Of a DNA stretch of 64,000 nt, positions 16,901-24,274 are shown in pieces (within the stretch, counting starts at the first letter, position 1; every line of letters begins with the position of its first letter). The position numbers and the translations under genes are program-made. The stretch is from Microbacterium sp. T2.11-28 (GTDB lineage: Bacteria; Actinomycetota; Actinomycetes; Actinomycetales; Microbacteriaceae), in contig NZ_CATNHF010000012.1 in NCBI RefSeq assembly GCF_950097975.1, positions 248,001 through 312,000 on the forward strand, given 5' to 3'. The notes beneath the pieces were generated by a model, which did not search any database, was not told the DNA's origin, and was given only the letters and a program-made list of their open reading frames with translations.

Positions 16901-17368
16901 ATGGCGCTCGGCATCACCGGGCACGGCGGCTTCATCTCGCAGCCGCTGGCGATCGTCGTCATCGGCGGACTGATCTCCTCGACCGTGCTGACCCTGCTCG
17001 TGCTCCCGACGCTGTACAACCTCGTCGAGGGCGCGCGCGAGCGTCGCGCGATCCGCCGGGGCGAGCTCGTCCCCGCCGAGGTGTCCGCCGGTGCCCCGGC
17101 GACGCGCCGTGCGCGGCGCGAACGGGACGCCGCAGGCACCGGGGACGCCGCAGCCACCGGCGACGCCGCAGCCACCGGTGCCGCGCCCGCCGCCGTGCTC
17201 GTGGAGGCCGAGGCCGGGTCAGTCGCCGGCGACGCTCAGGAAGCGGATGAAGACGGCCAGCCAGCCGAAGATCAGCGCGAAGACGACGATCTCGAACGCG
17301 GTCAGGCCGAAGTAGCCGACGGCGAAGAGCACGATCGACGCGACGAGCGCGGCCAGGAAGCCCCATGA
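13982..17368 (+). CDS. RND superfamily efflux transporter
   Basis: A 1128-residue proton-driven efflux pump of the AcrB/MexB-like RND family. The plan is typical: a first helix (RALIALITIVAAIFGGLALT), a large periplasm-type loop starting PGASPDVVNNDVSTPIE, helices 2-6 with LTLGALTIAIGRVVDDSIVV containing the paired proton-relay aspartates, then the second half ending in helices with GVLMLIGIVVTNAIVLVD. Gram-positive bacteria lack an outer membrane, so it works without an outer channel; no adaptor gene is next to it. I chose GTG at 13982. The last ~50 residues (from about GSVAGDAQEADED) are acidic, unlike the family, and are encoded by the antisense of the DUF998 gene: a 150-bp tail-to-tail overlap that suggests a lost stop codon. 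Confidence 0.93.
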   Translation: MSNLAVLSLKNRALIALITIVAAIFGGLALTSLKQELIPSIEFPQLSVLTTYPGASPDVVNNDVSTPIETAIQGIPGLESTTATSTTNASIIQASFTYGTDLATAEQKILQAINRIKSDLPEAVEPNVVSFSIDDLPVIALAVTGYDDARTIEAQLEASVIPDLEDVDGVSAVAIIGGQGQRVTIVPDQAALAAAGYTQTAITDALDQNGVLFPGGSVTEGDQTLTVQTGTKLSSVDEIAALPLVPGSAEQLAGGAVTIADVADVALDEDPVTSISRVNGEPALTLSITKLPAANTVDVSRGVAAIIPDLQDAVGADAEFTVVFDQAPYIEQSIEALAQEGLLGLLFAVIIILVFLLSVRSTLVTAISIPTSVLITFVGIQAFGYSLNILTLGALTIAIGRVVDDSIVVIENIKRHYVGDADKLRAILLAVREVAAAITASTITTVAVFLPIAFVGDVTGELFRPFALTVTIAMTASLFVALTIVPVLAYWFLRPGKPLRDAEGRVVDPEHPDAPPSRLQKAYLPVLRWTLKHSWVTLLLAVLVLAGTIAAAPLMKTNFLGDSGQNTFTVTQELGQAPSLDAEDAAAAKVEDAILGVDGIETVQTSIGSSGSAVRDAFAGGSAGITYSITTDTDADQVAVREAVQEAVADLEDVGTVTVSAGQGGFGSSDIEVDVTAPDAATLGEATDAVVAALDGAEGIGQVTSNLAASLPFVAVTVDREEAAALGLSEVAVGALVSNTMQPRGVGSVEIDGTALTVYLQADDIPQTIAELKDLEIATAAGLVPLDQVATVEESQGPTSITTQRGQRTATVTVTPATDDLNTASATVSTALLDVDLPDAADAQVGGVLSQQQDAFGQLGLAMLAAILIVYIVMVATFKSLRQPLLLLISVPFAATGAILLQIATGVPLGVASLIGVLMLIGIVVTNAIVLVDLVNQYREKGLTTHDATLAGGARRLRPILMTALATIFALTPMALGITGHGGFISQPLAIVVIGGLISSTVLTLLVLPTLYNLVEGARERRAIRRGELVPAEVSAGAPATRRARRERDAAGTGDAAATGDAAATGAAPAAVLVEAEAGSVAGDAQEADEDGQPAEDQREDDDLERGQAEVADGEEHDRRDERGQEAP

Positions 17369-18280
17369 CGCATAGAAGTACGTGCGGGGCATGCCCCGCA
17401 GCAGGCGCGGTCCGCCCGCGAGCAGCAGCAGGTACATGAGGGCCATCCCCGACGCGGAGAGGTTGTGGAGGAGCAGGTTCACGTCGACGGGGAAGATCCC
17501 GACGCACGCGAGCATGATGCCCATGACCATCAGCGCGCCGGTGACGACCCGGGCCTTCGGCCGCGCATCCCCGCGGCCGACGCGGCGCAGGTCCCGGCCG
17601 ACGTACAGGGTGAAGGTCGTCACCAGCAGGCCGCCCGCGATGAGCGTGCCGTTGAACAGCAGGCTCGAGAGGTCGCCGAACGTCCCGAGCTGACTGAAGT
17701 GCAGCTCCCACCACGCCGGATCGGAGGTGGTCACCATCGCCGCGAGCGTGCCGATGCCGATGAACGACACGAGCAGCGAGGTGAGGCGCTGGGTCGTCAT
17801 CCGCGACGAGGACAAGTACGACAGGTAGCCCGAGAGGCCGGCGGCGAGGGCCAGGAGGGTCACCGTCCAGAACCCGTTGACGGCGACGCCGATGAAGGCG
17901 CGCGCCAGCAGGGCGAACAGCGCGAGGACGGCGATCGCGGTGAGCGCGACGTGCGCGATCATGACCGACGTGGTCGACACGACGTAGCGCCAGTCCGAGA
18001 TCTCTCGCCGCCACTCCTCGCCGTCGGTGGTGCGGGAGCGCCAGAAGCCCAGCGCGGAGCTCACGGCCGCCGCCGCGGCGCCGCACAGCGCCGCCCACGA
18101 ACCGAGCCCCCACGGCGCCCACAGCGACAGCGTGCGGGCGACGAGCGCCAGCACGAGTCCGACGAGGGCGCCGCCCGCGCCCGCGATGAACGCCGCCAGC
18201 AGCGCCTCGGACTCGGCGCGCAGAGTGGGGACGGAAGTGCGTGCGGCGTCCGCAGCCGGTGCCGCATCCGGGGTCGTCAT
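17219..18280 (-). CDS. Multi-pass membrane protein, DUF998-like
   Basis: A 353-residue integral membrane protein with about eight or nine helices. After a Pro/Ala-rich cytoplasmic head come hydrophobic segments such as LVGLVLALVARTLSLWAPWG and AIAVLALFALLARAFIGVAV. The region FGDLSSLLFNGTLIAGGLLV followed by GIFPVDVNLLLHNLSASGMA resembles DUF998 proteins, whose role is unknown. The ATG at 18280 opens the frame. Its last 150 bases overlap the extended tail of the convergent RND gene. There is a family resemblance but no catalytic motif, so no reaction is proposed. Confidence 0.8.
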   Translation of the reverse strand: MTTPDAAPAADAARTSVPTLRAESEALLAAFIAGAGGALVGLVLALVARTLSLWAPWGLGSWAALCGAAAAAVSSALGFWRSRTTDGEEWRREISDWRYVVSTTSVMIAHVALTAIAVLALFALLARAFIGVAVNGFWTVTLLALAAGLSGYLSYLSSSRMTTQRLTSLLVSFIGIGTLAAMVTTSDPAWWELHFSQLGTFGDLSSLLFNGTLIAGGLLVTTFTLYVGRDLRRVGRGDARPKARVVTGALMVMGIMLACVGIFPVDVNLLLHNLSASGMALMYLLLLAGGPRLLRGMPRTYFYASWGFLAALVASIVLFAVGYFGLTAFEIVVFALIFGWLAVFIRFLSVAGD

Positions 18281-18332
18281 GGGCCACAGTGTACGACCGG
18301 GGCGTGCCCCGCCAGGAGTGTCCTCCGCCGGG

Positions 18333-18935
18333 TCAGCGCTGGAGCCAGCGGCGCAGCAGCCGCGTGACCCAGGGCAGCACCGCGTAGGTCATCACCGGCG
18401 TCAGCAGCACCGTCGAAAGGAGCACGCGCGCCCACAGCGGCCACTCGGTGAATCCGGGCGCGAAGCCCAGCAGCCACGAGGCGAGCAGATTGGTCGGGAA
18501 GAAGCCCAGCCAGATGGTCACCGCCTGCTTCCAGCGCGGCGGGGCCGGCGGGATCGGCAGTGCGACCGGACCCGTCGGCGTGGCATCCGCTCCCCGGCGG
18601 GACTCGACGCCGGTCGCGAAGGGCGCGTCGAACCAGCCCTCGATCCCGGTGCGGCGTTCGACGCGCTCCTCGCGCGCGAACGCCTTGCCGGACTCCAGCC
18701 ACCAGCCGCGCTGAGCCGACTGCTCCCACGACTCGAGGGTCGCGATGTCGTGGAAGCGGTAGAGCATGTACCAGAGGTCGCTGTCCTCGCCGGCGCGCAC
18801 CCATCCCGAGCCGAGGAATCCGGGGAAGGTCGTGGCGAGATCCGTGCCGGCCTGCATCCACGCGGTCGCCTCCCGCGTGCGGTCGGGGTCGATGCGCCGC
18901 TCGATCGCGACGGTGATCGGATGCGTGTCGGCCAT
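18333..18935 (-). CDS. Antibiotic biosynthesis monooxygenase-type (ABM) domain protein with membrane anchor
   Basis: A 200-residue protein. Residues 1-95 form an ABM-like dimeric alpha-beta barrel (VAIERRIDPDRTREATAWMQ, LWYMLYRFHDIATLESWEQS). Residues from about 130 on contain two membrane helices (VTIWLGFFPTNLLASWLLGF and a second ending PWVTRLLRRWLQR). Fusions of this kind are conserved in actinobacteria but uncharacterised; the ABM fold can carry quinone or haem chemistry, or none. The start at 18935 is preferred to 18944 because GACAAT (complement of 18943-18948) lies seven bases upstream, the same arrangement as at 2503. Confidence 0.8.
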   Translation of the reverse strand: MADTHPITVAIERRIDPDRTREATAWMQAGTDLATTFPGFLGSGWVRAGEDSDLWYMLYRFHDIATLESWEQSAQRGWWLESGKAFAREERVERRTGIEGWFDAPFATGVESRRGADATPTGPVALPIPPAPPRWKQAVTIWLGFFPTNLLASWLLGFAPGFTEWPLWARVLLSTVLLTPVMTYAVLPWVTRLLRRWLQR

Positions 18936-19012
18936 GGCATCCATTGTCCGTCGTCCGAGCGCAGTCTCGGACCGGTCCCGGAGGCGGCGGGCACTCTCCC
19001 AGGATCATCCGC

Positions 19013-19244
19013 TAGAGTTGCTCGGTCGGCTCTGGACACCGTGCGTGATGCGCGGATGGGTTTGTGAGTCCAAGGGGCCGATGGTGGGAGCGAATCCGCT
19101 CCGACGACCATCACTGTGAATGGCCCCCGGCCGACGGATGTCCGGGTTACTCCACGCCGCGTGCGCGGCCGCGTCCACTCCCTGTCGGAGTGCGTGATCT
19201 GAGGAGTGCTGTTCTCGCGCGAGACAACCCAGAAGGACACCACC
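19013..19244 (+). promoter_or_regulatory. Promoter and long structured 5' leader of the DEAD-box helicase
   Basis: TAGAGT (19013-19018) is a likely -10, giving a leader of over 200 bases. Inside it GGGGCC (19074-19079) and GATGGT (19080-19085) pair with ACCATC (19107-19112) and GGCCCC (19122-19127) around an inner hairpin GGAGCG-AATC-CGCTCC (19087-19102). Long leaders are usual for cold-induced RNA helicases; this one is not a riboswitch class that I recognise. No gene is visible between 18936 and 19244. Confidence 0.55.
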
Positions 19245-21443
19245 ATGCCCAAGAACAAGAAGCCGGCCGGCGGCCGAGCCCAGAACTTCGAGCCGCGCTA
19301 CGGCAGCAAGACCTCCTACCAGGACGCCAAGCGCCGTCCCGGTCAGTCGTCCGCCGGCAAGCCCGGCAGCAAGAGCGCCGGTCACCGCGGGTACCGTCCC
19401 GCCGAGGCCGACGCGCCCGCCAAGAAGCAGCGCTGGACGGCGCAGGAGCGCGCCGGCCGCGACGAGGCCCGCGGGATCCGCACCCATGCCCGCAGCGACG
19501 CCGGGGACCGCCCCGCCCGCTCCTACGATGACCGTCCCGCGCGCAACTCCGGAGATTTCGACCGCAGCCGGTCGGAGCGCCCCGATTCGGGCCGCGAGCG
19601 CACGGATCGCCGGAGTTACGACCGTCCGGCCCGGTCATTCGACGACCGTCCCCGCGGCGAGCGTCAGCCCCGCGACGACCGGCGCACGTTCGGCGACGCG
19701 CGCCCGTCGTTCCGCGACGACCGTCCCGCCCGGTCGTTCGACGACCGCCCGCGTCGCGACTTCTCCGACCGTCCCGCGCGTAACTCCGGAGATTTCGACC
19801 GGAACCGGTCGGAGCGCCCCGATTCGGGCCGTGAGCGCACGCAGCGCCGGAGTTATGACCGTCCGGCTCGGTCGTTCGACGACCGTCCCCGTCGCGACTT
19901 CTCCGACCGTCCCCGTCGCGACGACCGTCCCGCCCGGTCGTTCGACGACCGTCCGCGTCGTGACTTCTCCGACCGTCCCGTGCGTAACTCCGGAGATTTC
20001 GACCGGAACCGGTCGGATCGGGCCGATTCGGGCCGTGAGCGCACGGAGCGCCGGAGTTATGACCGTCCGGCTCGGTCGTTCGACGACCGTCCGCGCCGCG
20101 ACTTCTCCGACCGCCCGCGCCGCGACGACCGTCGCGACGGCTTCGCCGCCAACCGCTCCGACTGGGACGCCGACAAGAAGGCGAAGGCCTTCGAGGCCCA
20201 CGTCGACGTCGTGCACGAGAAGCTGCAGGCGGAGGCCGTCCAGGCCGAAGAGGTCGCGGACGTGAGCTTCGGCTCGCTGGGCCTCGGCGACAACATCGTC
20301 CGCGCGCTCGCCGACCTCGGCGCGGCCTCGCCGTTCCCGATCCAGGCCGCGACGATCACCCCGATCCTCGAGGGTCGCGACGTCCTGGCCCGCGGCCGCA
20401 CCGGTTCGGGCAAGACCATCGCGTTCGGCGCCCCGCTCGTCGAGTCGATCCTGCGCGCCCAGGCCGGTCAGCGTCGCGAGTTCGGCCGCAAGCCGAAGGC
20501 GCTCGTGCTCGCCCCGACCCGTGAGCTCGCCCTGCAGATCGACCGCACCATCCAGCCGATCGCCCGCAGCGTCGGCCTGTTCACCACGCAGATCTACGGC
20601 GGCGTGCCCCAGGCGCGCCAGGTCGGTGCGCTCAAGAAGGGCGTCGACATCATCGTCGGCACCCCCGGCCGCATCGAGGACCTGCAGGAGCAGGGCAAGC
20701 TCGACCTCTCCGAGGTCCGGATCGTCGTCCTCGACGAGGCCGACCACATGAGCGAGCTCGGCTTCCTCGAGCCGATGCAGCGGATCCTCCGCCTCGTCCA
20801 GGAGGGCGCCCAGAAGCTCCTCTTCTCCGCGACGCTCGACCGCGAGGTCGCCGCGCTCGTCGACGAGTTCCTCGTGGAGCCCGCCGTCTACGAGGTCGCC
20901 GGTGAGGACCAGGACTCGGGGACGATCGACCACCGCGTGCTCGTGATCGACCACCGCGACAAGGCCGAGATCCTCACCTCGCTGGTCGACCGCGACGCCA
21001 AGACGCTCGTCTTCGCCCGCACCCGCGCCTACGCCGAGATGCTCGCCGAGCAGTTCGAGGACGTCGGCATCCGTGCCGTCGCCCTCCACGGCGATCTCAA
21101 CCAGGCCAAGCGCACGCGCAACCTCGAGCGCCTCACCTCGGGCCGTGTCGAGGTGCTGGTCGCGACCGACGTCGCCGCCCGCGGCATCCACGTCGACGAC
21201 ATCGACCTGGTCGTCCAGGCCGACGCGCCCGATGAGTACAAGACGTACCTGCACCGTTCGGGCCGCACCGGCCGCGCCGGTCGCAGCGGCACCGTCGTGA
21301 CGCTCATCACGCGTCAGCGTCGTCGCAAGATGACCGAGATGCTGGAGCGTGCCGAGATCGCGGCGCCGTTCGACGAGGTGCGCCCGGGCGACGACGTGCT
21401 CGAGGAGCTCGCCGGCCGCCAGCTGGCCGACGTCGACGCCTGA
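19245..21443 (+). CDS. DEAD-box RNA helicase with Arg/Asp-rich N-terminal repeats
   Basis: A 732-residue ATP-dependent RNA helicase. The C-terminal two thirds hold all motifs: Q motif region FPIQAATITPILEGRDVLAR, Walker A GRTGSGKT (about residues 384-391), PTREL, GTPGRIEDL, DEAD (497-500), SAT, VATDVAARGIHVDDIDLVV and HRSGRTGRAGRSG. Residues 80-310 are a low-complexity tract with repeats of RPARSFDDRPRRDFSDRP and NSGDFDRNRSERPDSGRER, which should bind RNA and favour condensates. Such N-terminal extensions are unusual; RGG/RD tails are normally C-terminal. The ATG at 19245 has AGAAGGA as Shine-Dalgarno; the in-frame ATG at 19206 lacks one. A long leader suggests post-transcriptional control. 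Confidence 0.95.
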   Translation: MPKNKKPAGGRAQNFEPRYGSKTSYQDAKRRPGQSSAGKPGSKSAGHRGYRPAEADAPAKKQRWTAQERAGRDEARGIRTHARSDAGDRPARSYDDRPARNSGDFDRSRSERPDSGRERTDRRSYDRPARSFDDRPRGERQPRDDRRTFGDARPSFRDDRPARSFDDRPRRDFSDRPARNSGDFDRNRSERPDSGRERTQRRSYDRPARSFDDRPRRDFSDRPRRDDRPARSFDDRPRRDFSDRPVRNSGDFDRNRSDRADSGRERTERRSYDRPARSFDDRPRRDFSDRPRRDDRRDGFAANRSDWDADKKAKAFEAHVDVVHEKLQAEAVQAEEVADVSFGSLGLGDNIVRALADLGAASPFPIQAATITPILEGRDVLARGRTGSGKTIAFGAPLVESILRAQAGQRREFGRKPKALVLAPTRELALQIDRTIQPIARSVGLFTTQIYGGVPQARQVGALKKGVDIIVGTPGRIEDLQEQGKLDLSEVRIVVLDEADHMSELGFLEPMQRILRLVQEGAQKLLFSATLDREVAALVDEFLVEPAVYEVAGEDQDSGTIDHRVLVIDHRDKAEILTSLVDRDAKTLVFARTRAYAEMLAEQFEDVGIRAVALHGDLNQAKRTRNLERLTSGRVEVLVATDVAARGIHVDDIDLVVQADAPDEYKTYLHRSGRTGRAGRSGTVVTLITRQRRRKMTEMLERAEIAAPFDEVRPGDDVLEELAGRQLADVDA

Positions 21444-21456
21444 TCCGACTGCTGCG

Positions 21457-21490
21457 AGAAGCCCCGAGGCCCTGGTCCTCGGGGCTTTTC
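21457..21490 (+). terminator. Rho-independent terminator after the DEAD-box helicase
   Basis: AAGCCCCGAGG (21459-21469) and CCTCGGGGCTT (21477-21487) form a perfect 11-bp stem with a 7-base loop, followed by TTC. This is the most classical intrinsic terminator in the window. Confidence 0.9.
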
Positions 21491-21527
21491 GCGTGCACCG
21501 CCGGACTTGATCGCCTAGGCTCGGGGC

Positions 21528-22181
21528 ATGACCAGCCACGTGCGCATGGTGGTCGTGCTGGGGGCTGTCGTCGCACTTCTGGGAGGGTGCGCCGCGACGG
21601 ATGTGCCGACGCCGACGCAGACGACGTCGACGACGGCGCCCTCGAGCGCCGGCCCGACGCCTTCCGCCACGCCGATACCGACGCCGACGCCCACGCCGAC
21701 GCCCACGCCCACCGCATCCGCCGCCGGCGTGCCCGAGACGTGCGAGGCGCTCCTTCCGCTCGCGACGATCAGCGGGGAACTCGGTGAGCCCTGGCACCCC
21801 ATCGACCCCGACAACCCCTCGGCGCAGATCCCCGGGCCTCAGGCGCGCGCGGCGGCGGCCGCAGCGATCGAGACACTGCCCTGCCTCTGGGGCCCCGACG
21901 CGGTGACCGAGGGGTACCTGCTCGGCTACGCCTTCAGGCTGGATCCCGCGACCCGGGTGGACCTCGTCGACGCGCTCAGCGAGGCGTCGTCGTACAGGAC
22001 TCTCCAGATCGAGGGCGCGGACATCGCGTTCTCGACCTCCGAGCTGCGCGGCGACCTGCGCCACACGACGATCTACGCATTCGCGGGCGATGTGTGGATC
22101 GTGCTCATCGCACCGCTGTACGACATCGTGCTCACGGGGTTCGCCGAGGAGGCCCTCGACGCCGCGCTCGCCGCCGGCTGA
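21528..22181 (+). CDS. Secreted lipoprotein, paralogue 1
   Basis: A 217-residue lipoprotein. The signal peptide ends in the lipobox LLGGC with Cys21 as the lipid anchor. A Thr/Pro linker rich in TP repeats follows (about residues 28-62), then a folded domain starting ETCEALLPLATISGELGEPW and ending with a strand-rich VWIVLIAPLYDIVLTG. The domain is shared with the next gene, including the paired cysteines and the SYRTLQIEGADIAF stretch. Function is unknown; it is tethered outside the membrane. TAGGCT (21516-21521) lies six bases before the ATG, indicating a leaderless message. Confidence 0.85.
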   Translation: MTSHVRMVVVLGAVVALLGGCAATDVPTPTQTTSTTAPSSAGPTPSATPIPTPTPTPTPTPTASAAGVPETCEALLPLATISGELGEPWHPIDPDNPSAQIPGPQARAAAAAAIETLPCLWGPDAVTEGYLLGYAFRLDPATRVDLVDALSEASSYRTLQIEGADIAFSTSELRGDLRHTTIYAFAGDVWIVLIAPLYDIVLTGFAEEALDAALAAG

Positions 22182-22268
22182 CTGCTCCGGGCGGCTTGCG
22201 AGCGCGGCCCTGGACGGAGCGCGGCCGGCCTCCTCCTGACCCGGCCGCTCGCGACGTAGGATCGCCCC

Positions 22269-22982
22269 ATGACCCCCCGGTCCTTCGTGTCGCTCACCGT
22301 GCTCGCGGCCACCCTCGCGCTCGTGCTCACGGCCTGCGTGCCGGAGCCGCCGGCCGCTGGCCCGACGACATCGCCCGCTCCCACCGGCACAGCGACCGCA
22401 CCGGCGACCCCGGGTCCGACCACTCCCACTCTGCCGGGTACGCCGACCGCGAACCCGTCGCCGACGGCCACGACGACCCCGAGTCCGACGCCGAGTCCCA
22501 CCGCGACGGCGGGCGCATCGGATCGGGCCGTCCTGCCGTCGTGCGGCACGCTCTTGCCGCTGTCGACGGTGCACGCGCTGTTCGGCGACGCGGCCGAGCC
22601 GCTGGATGCCGGCGGCTCCGCGGCGGACCACATGCCGGGGCCGCTGGCCGCCGAGACCGCGGCCCGGGCTGTGCAGTCCGAGGTGTGCTCGTGGGGCATC
22701 CCGTTCTCCGACGGCGGGTTCAGCGTCGTGGCCGCCGAGCTGACGACGGCGGCGCGCGACCGTCTCGTGTCGTCGCTGCGCACGGCGGCGTCGTATCGCG
22801 CGACGACCATCGCCGGCGCGACCGCGTTCACGCACTCCGAGGAGAGCGAGTTCGGCACGATCGCCGTCGTCTACGTCTTCACGGGCCGGGTGTGGATCAC
22901 CGTCACCGGCACCCTCACGGTCGAGACGGGGAGCGAGTTCGCCGGTTCCGCGCTCGACGCCGTCCGGGCCGCCAACGCCTGA
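22269..22982 (+). CDS. Secreted lipoprotein, paralogue 2
   Basis: A 237-residue lipoprotein that is a clear tandem paralogue of the preceding one: lipobox VLTAC (Cys23), Thr/Pro linker, then PSCGTLLPLSTVHALFGDA, SYRATTIAGATAFTHSEESE and VWITVTGTLTVETGSEFAG in the same order. It has its own leaderless promoter (TAGGAT 22257-22262, six bases before the ATG), so it is expressed independently despite the 87-bp gap. No function is known. It converges on the radical SAM gene, with a family A repeat between them. Confidence 0.85.
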   Translation: MTPRSFVSLTVLAATLALVLTACVPEPPAAGPTTSPAPTGTATAPATPGPTTPTLPGTPTANPSPTATTTPSPTPSPTATAGASDRAVLPSCGTLLPLSTVHALFGDAAEPLDAGGSAADHMPGPLAAETAARAVQSEVCSWGIPFSDGGFSVVAAELTTAARDRLVSSLRTAASYRATTIAGATAFTHSEESEFGTIAVVYVFTGRVWITVTGTLTVETGSEFAGSALDAVRAANA

Positions 22983-22996
22983 CGCGATTCCCTCTC

Positions 22997-23079
22997 GCCG
23001 AGCCGACACGTCCCATGCGAGCCGACACGGTTCGCACTGCACATCGCGTGTCGGTTGGGCGGAAACGTGTCGGCTCGGC
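22997..23079. repeat. Family A dispersed inverted repeat, copy 2
   Basis: CGAGCCGACACG occurs at 22999 and 23018 (19 bp apart). The complementary CGTGTCGG units start at 23047 and 23066 (also 19 bp apart), the inner one slightly decayed (GTTGGGC instead of GCTCGGC). As with copy 1 it lies between the 3' ends of two convergent genes. Confidence 0.88.
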
Positions 23080-23127
23080 GGCAGGCGCGGTGGCGGCGCG
23101 GGGCGGGGCGGGGCAGGAGCGAGGGCG

Positions 23128-24171
23128 TCAGAAGAGCATCGCGGGAGCCGGCGCGGATGCCGTGGCGCGCACGGGCATGAGGCGTGACGCGCGCGGCGCG
23201 GGGGCGTCGTCCTCCGCCCCGCCGGTGAGGCCATGGCGGCGCAGCAGCGGCCGCACCCGCGCCGACAGCAGCTTGCGGTAGCCGACCGGCGCGCTCACCG
23301 AGGCCCCGGGGTACAGCCCGCGGTAGAGCGGCAGCAGGTCGGGACGCTCGCGCTCGAGCCACTGCCAGAACCACTCCTTGGCGCCGGGGCGCAGGTGGAG
23401 CGCCCCGAACACGACGCGGCGGGCGCCCGCCTCCTTCAGCTGCCGCAGCGCGTCGTCGATGATCGCCGCGTCGTCGGTGAGGTGCGGGAGGATCGGCATG
23501 AGGAAGACCATCGGGCGGAAACCCGCCTCGCTCGCCGCGCGGATCGTCTCCACCCGCGCGCGGAACGTCGGCGCGCCGGGCTCGAGCGATTCGCGCAGGG
23601 CGTCGTGGCTGATGGCGATCGACATCGACACGTCGACGTCGACGACGGACGCCGCAGCCGCCAGCGCCGGCAGGTCGCGGCGCAGCAGGGTGCCCTTGGT
23701 CAGCACCGAGAACGGCGTGCCGCTGTCGGCGAGCGCCTCGATGATGTCGGGCATGAGCCGGTAGCGCCCCTCGGCGCGCTGGTACGGATCGGTGTTCGTG
23801 CCCAGCGCGACGTGCTCGCGCGCCCACGACGGCCGGGCGAGTTCGCGGCGGAGCACCTCGGCGACGTTGGTCTTCACGACGATCTCGCGATCGAAGTCGG
23901 CGCCGGAGTCGAAGTCGAGGTACTCGTGCGTGCGACGGGCGAAGCAGTAGACGCAGGCGTGACTGCAGCCCCGGTAGGGGTTCACGGTCCAGTCGAACGG
24001 CATGGCCGACGGACCGGGAACGTGGTTGAGCGCCGACTTCGCCAGCACCTCGTGGAAGGTCATGCCCGCGAATTCGGGCGTCGTGACGCTGCGGACGAGC
24101 CCGCCGAGGGACTCCAGCCCGGGCAGCGCGTCGGGGTCCGTCGCCCCCACCTGCTGACCCTGCCACCTCAT
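23128..24171 (-). CDS. Rv2578c-family radical SAM protein
   Basis: A 347-residue radical S-adenosylmethionine enzyme. The cluster motif is in YRGCSHACVYCFARRTHEYL (Cx3Cx2C), followed by ALGTNTDPYQRAEGRYRLMP, SVLTKGTLLRRDLP and VSMSIAISHDALRESLEPGA, which match the mycobacterial Rv2578c family. The reaction is not established; the relatives of spore photoproduct lyase share the same early motif. I use ATG 24171 (MRWQGQQV); the frame is open further upstream, but that part is Arg-rich shadow sequence. The C-terminal 40 residues are family-variable. It is divergent from the carboxypeptidase gene. Confidence 0.88.
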   Translation of the reverse strand: MRWQGQQVGATDPDALPGLESLGGLVRSVTTPEFAGMTFHEVLAKSALNHVPGPSAMPFDWTVNPYRGCSHACVYCFARRTHEYLDFDSGADFDREIVVKTNVAEVLRRELARPSWAREHVALGTNTDPYQRAEGRYRLMPDIIEALADSGTPFSVLTKGTLLRRDLPALAAAASVVDVDVSMSIAISHDALRESLEPGAPTFRARVETIRAASEAGFRPMVFLMPILPHLTDDAAIIDDALRQLKEAGARRVVFGALHLRPGAKEWFWQWLERERPDLLPLYRGLYPGASVSAPVGYRKLLSARVRPLLRRHGLTGGAEDDAPAPRASRLMPVRATASAPAPAMLF

Positions 24172-24274
24172 CCTCCCAGGGGAACACAGATTCGACACTC
24201 CGTCAACCCATGAGCGACGACAGTCGAACATCGCGCAATCCCGGGCGCCGCGCGCCGTCGCGCGACAATGGAGT

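Noticed and set aside
13508..16924. Very long antisense open frame (1138 codons) opposite the RND gene
   Set aside because: Composition is Arg/Asp/Gly-rich low complexity, without domains; it is a by-product of G/C third-position bias on the coding strand.
21657..21720. Microsatellite-like CCGACGCC run in lipoprotein 1
   Set aside because: It is coding and simply specifies a Thr-Pro linker; no sign of separate function.
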